DNA of 64,000 nucleotides from Paenibacillus peoriae KCTC 3763. GTDB taxonomy: Bacteria > Bacillota > Bacilli > Paenibacillales > Paenibacillaceae. The position numbers and the translations under genes were made by a program. Location of the stretch: positions 310,001 to 374,000 of the forward strand of contig NZ_AGFX01000011.1 in assembly GCF_000236805.1 (NCBI RefSeq). The letters run 5' to 3'. Below are positions 61,589 through 64,000 of this stretch, piece after piece. The notes beneath the pieces are model-generated. The model ran no database searches. It worked only from the letters and a program-made list of their open reading frames with translations, and had not been told where the DNA came from. Position 1 is the first letter of the stretch. Each line of letters starts with the position of its first letter.

Positions 61589-63109
61589 ATGAAAAAAAGG
61601 ATCACGATGAAAAAGGGAGTATCGGGCCTTCTTGCAGTACTTATGGTCATGAGTGTTTTTTTAGCTGCTTGTAGTGACAAGGGAGCGGAGGATCAAAGCA
61701 GTCAAACCTATGATCCGAAGTCCAAACTGGAATTTACCTGGTTAAACGTATTGCATACAGCTTCGCCGCCTACAGAAACGATCAAAAGTAAAATCGAAGA
61801 ATACACCAATTCCAAAATCACCTTCAACTGGGTGCCGGATGCTTCCAAGGAAGAGAGAATCACCACTGCACTAGCCTCGGGTGAATTGGCAGATATGGTG
61901 ACCCTGACGATGATGACAAATTCTTCAGTGCGGAGTTCTTTGAAATCGGGGCTATTCTGGGATGTAGGAAAATATTTGGATGATTATGAAAATTTGAAAA
62001 AGATCCCGCCTGAAGTGCGGGAAGCCGCTTCCATTGAAGGGGTGCTGTATGGTGTTCCGTTCCAGAAGAATCTGGCTCGTGCGGGTCTGGTTATTCGTCA
62101 GGATTGGCTGGATCGCTTAGGTCTGAAGGTGCCGACGACGCTGGATGAGCTGTATGAAGTTGCGAGAGCGTTTACAGAAGATGATCCGGATGGGAATGGC
62201 AAAAATGATACGACAGGGTTTGTGGACAGATCGGATTTGCGCTACAGCAGCTTTAAAACTTTAAGTTCCTATTTTGGTACACCGAATGGCTGGAAAGTAG
62301 ATGAAAGTGGAAAGTTTACGCCGGAATTTGATACTCCTCAATACATGGAAACGTTAAAGTATTCGCAAAAGCTATACAAAAACGGATACCTCTCTAAAGA
62401 CTTTCCTGTAACTGCCAAAACGGACCAGCAGCAACAATTTGCTCAAGGCAAAGCAGGTATTTATACGGGCATGATCGATATCTCTAACCTCAGAACCTTG
62501 TCCCAAGGTTTGCAAAAGGGGTTGAAGCTGGTACCTGTCAACAAGATTTCGAATGGAGATGGCAATTACCACGTATGGTCTGAGGGAAGCGGGGTAGGTG
62601 GTTTGCTGGCGTTTCCTAAATCCGAAGTAAAGACGGAAGCTGAGCTAAAAAGACTGCTGCAATTTGTCGATGGTTTAATTGACAAGGATGTATATATGTA
62701 TATGACCGGCGGGATTGAAGGCACTCATTATAATATCGAAAAAGACGGAGCCTTTAAAATTACGAATACAGACTTGTGGCAGGCAGATGTTCAGCCGTTT
62801 TCAAGCTCCAGACCAAGTGAAGTGACCTATAACTTAAAAGATGCCAATCCGGAAAAAGAGCTGGCTAATGAATTAGTCCGGGAAAATAATAAATTTGCTG
62901 TTCTGGACCCGACGGTGCCCCTGGATTCAGTCACGGCTAATGAGCAAGGCACAGAGCTGGAGAAAATCATTACCGACGCTTCCTTCAAATTTATTATGGG
63001 TGAGCTTGATGAAGCCGGATTTAAGGCAGCCGTAGAAAACTGGAAAAAATCCGGTGGATCACGGATTGCCGCTGAATATGAGGAAGCGTATAAGAAATCA
63101 AAAAAATAA
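61589..63109 (+). CDS. lplA: Carbohydrate-binding lipoprotein of the ABC transporter, LplA type
   Basis: An extracytoplasmic solute-binding protein of 506 residues. The signal has the lipobox FLAAC with the acceptor Cys at about residue 28. The mature part resembles family 1 sugar-binding proteins of the LplA/YtcQ group: LASGELADMVTLTMMTNSSV near 95, GVPFQKNLARAGLVIRQDWL near 153 and AFTEDDPDGNGKNDTTGFVD near 193, the last a calcium-binding DxDGNG loop. The ATG has AAGGAG nine bases upstream. It is expected to bind pectic oligosaccharides. No ATPase gene is nearby. Confidence 0.92.
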   Translation: MKKRITMKKGVSGLLAVLMVMSVFLAACSDKGAEDQSSQTYDPKSKLEFTWLNVLHTASPPTETIKSKIEEYTNSKITFNWVPDASKEERITTALASGELADMVTLTMMTNSSVRSSLKSGLFWDVGKYLDDYENLKKIPPEVREAASIEGVLYGVPFQKNLARAGLVIRQDWLDRLGLKVPTTLDELYEVARAFTEDDPDGNGKNDTTGFVDRSDLRYSSFKTLSSYFGTPNGWKVDESGKFTPEFDTPQYMETLKYSQKLYKNGYLSKDFPVTAKTDQQQQFAQGKAGIYTGMIDISNLRTLSQGLQKGLKLVPVNKISNGDGNYHVWSEGSGVGGLLAFPKSEVKTEAELKRLLQFVDGLIDKDVYMYMTGGIEGTHYNIEKDGAFKITNTDLWQADVQPFSSSRPSEVTYNLKDANPEKELANELVRENNKFAVLDPTVPLDSVTANEQGTELEKIITDASFKFIMGELDEAGFKAAVENWKKSGGSRIAAEYEEAYKKSKK

Positions 63110-63114
63110 GGATA

Positions 63115-63164
63115 TGCCCCCGGATTTCTTGAACAATTTATTTAATGTAAAAAACCCGGGGGCA
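63115..63164 (+). promoter_or_regulatory. Hairpin between lplA and the GH28 gene
   Basis: A perfect 9-bp GC-rich stem (63115-63123 with 63156-63164) with a loop of 32 AT-rich bases and no T run. It starts six bases after the lplA stop and may protect the 3' end of the binding-protein message. A TATAAT at 63236-63241 further on, with a poor -35, could start a separate GH28 transcript. Confidence 0.5.
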
Positions 63165-63280
63165 AAGGCGACCACTGACGCTTGTCCAGCACCATTCCGC
63201 CGACTCCGTTTTCCAGTGTATTTTCAAGTCCAGTCTATAATTTTCGTATTCACAAAAAAATGAAGATAGGAGAGAACGAA

Positions 63281-64000
63281 ATGCAAGCGTATAACATTGT
63301 AGATTATGGAGCCCCCCAGGATGGTACGACGCCAGCAACGGAAGCGATTGCGAATGCAATTGAAGCGGCCAGCAATGCCGGGGGAGGCACGGTTGTTATT
63401 CCCTCAGGTACGTACTTTACAGGAGCTATTTTTCTTAAAAGTAATATTGAACTGCATGTAAGCCCTGGCGCCATTCTTTCTTTCAGTACAAATCCGGCCG
63501 ACTATCCTGTGGTGGAATCCAGATGGGAAGGGGTTCAGCGAGAAGTACATGCTTCATGCATTTACGGGCAAAACCTCGAAAACATTTCAGTTACAGGCAG
63601 CGGAATCCTGGAGGGAAATGGTCAACCGTGGTGGGAAAAGCATCGAAACCATCCTGAGGACCTACAGTATCCAAGACCGAAATTAATCAGCTTTGACCGT
63701 TGTCAGCGGGTCACCATTAAAGATGTCATGCTAAAAAATTCCCCCAGCTGGACTGTCAATCCCATCGCCTGCTACAACGTGACGATTGACAATTTGTCCA
63801 TTCTTAACCCGGCAGACTCCCCCAATACCGATGGCATTAATCCTGAGTCCTGTTCCAATGTTCGTATCAGCAATTGCAATATCGATGTAGGTGATGACTG
63901 TATTGCGATCAAAGCAGGAACCGAAGATACGCAGGAGCGGATTGCTTGCGAAAATATTACGATTACCAATTGTACGATGGTGCATGGACATGGTGGTGTC
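63281..64000 (+). CDS. Glycoside hydrolase family 28 enzyme (polygalacturonase-like), partial
   Basis: The first 240 residues of a right-handed beta-helix enzyme that hydrolyses galacturonan or rhamnogalacturonan chains; the gene runs off the window. It starts MQAYNIVDYGAPQDGTTPAT and shows the GH28 catalytic pattern: NTDG in SPNTDGINPESC near residue 183, the Asp pair in VGDDCIAIKAG near 205 and GHG at the very end. No signal peptide is seen, so the enzyme is probably cytosolic and trims imported oligosaccharides from the end. The ATG has ATAGGAGAG seven bases upstream. Confidence 0.92.
   Translation, partial: MQAYNIVDYGAPQDGTTPATEAIANAIEAASNAGGGTVVIPSGTYFTGAIFLKSNIELHVSPGAILSFSTNPADYPVVESRWEGVQREVHASCIYGQNLENISVTGSGILEGNGQPWWEKHRNHPEDLQYPRPKLISFDRCQRVTIKDVMLKNSPSWTVNPIACYNVTIDNLSILNPADSPNTDGINPESCSNVRISNCNIDVGDDCIAIKAGTEDTQERIACENITITNCTMVHGHGGV

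Overview
The window is chromosomal DNA of a low-to-moderate G+C, endospore-forming Firmicute. Gene content and order point to Paenibacillus, probably the P. polymyxa group: a dcw cluster carrying spoVD and spoVE, the spoIIGA-sigE-sigG block next to ftsAZ, bacillithiol gene bshC, a meso-DAP type MurE, DUF3397 and DUF5665 genes, and a pectin-use locus. The taxonomic call rests on family recognition and synteny, not on a database search.

Layout. (1) 1-8136: panE and a DUF3397 membrane protein, an oligopeptide ABC transporter cassette (oppA, terminator, oppB-oppC-oppF, no oppD), then bshC. (2) 8216-9481: ahcY (S-adenosylhomocysteine hydrolase). (3) 9734-29509: the division and cell-wall cluster mraZ-rsmH-ftsL-pbpB-spoVD-murE-murF-mraY-murD-spoVE-murG-murB-murA-divIB-ftsA-ftsZ, with an MraZ-type triple operator at its promoter and hairpins between several genes. 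(4) 29521-36689: spoIIGA, sigE, sigG, ylmC, pgeF, ylmE, sepF, ylmG, ylmH, divIVA. (5) 36727-40312: a T-box leader with an AUC specifier and a eukaryote-like (type 2) ileS. (6) 40454-43290: a DUF5665 protein, a YteA-like zinc-finger protein on the minus strand, lspA and an RluD-type pseudouridine synthase. (7) 43401-52575: the pyrimidine operon pyrR-pyrB-pyrC-carA-carB-pyrF-pyrE, with one PyrR attenuator and no pyrP, pyrK or pyrD. (8) 52720-54656: a 54-codon gene, a CAT-anticodon tRNA (features favour tRNA-Ile2), gene debris, a lipoprotein and a small secreted protein. Synteny with the Bacillus dcw/pyr order ends here. (9) 54824-64000: a pectin or rhamnogalacturonan utilisation locus with a two-domain esterase, a membrane-bound AraC regulator, both CUT1 permeases, YesL, a solute-binding lipoprotein and the start of a GH28 enzyme.

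How the parts fit. Regions 3-4 make lipid II, septate the cell and start sporulation sigma-factor control. Region 7 makes UMP. Region 9 looks like an import-then-digest pathway: neither the esterase nor the GH28 enzyme has a signal peptide, so acetylated pectic oligomers would be imported by the LplABC-like transporter (ATPase encoded elsewhere), deacetylated and cut inside the cell, under an AraC regulator and catabolite control at two good cre sites.

No CRISPR array, rRNA, prophage or insertion sequence was seen. No wholly new system is evident. The least explained items are small: a 25-codon ORF whose stop overlaps the ftsA start, RNA structures that could hide the ribosome sites of spoVD and sigG, a 12+12 palindrome on the pyr promoter, the 54-codon gene and the fused esterase.
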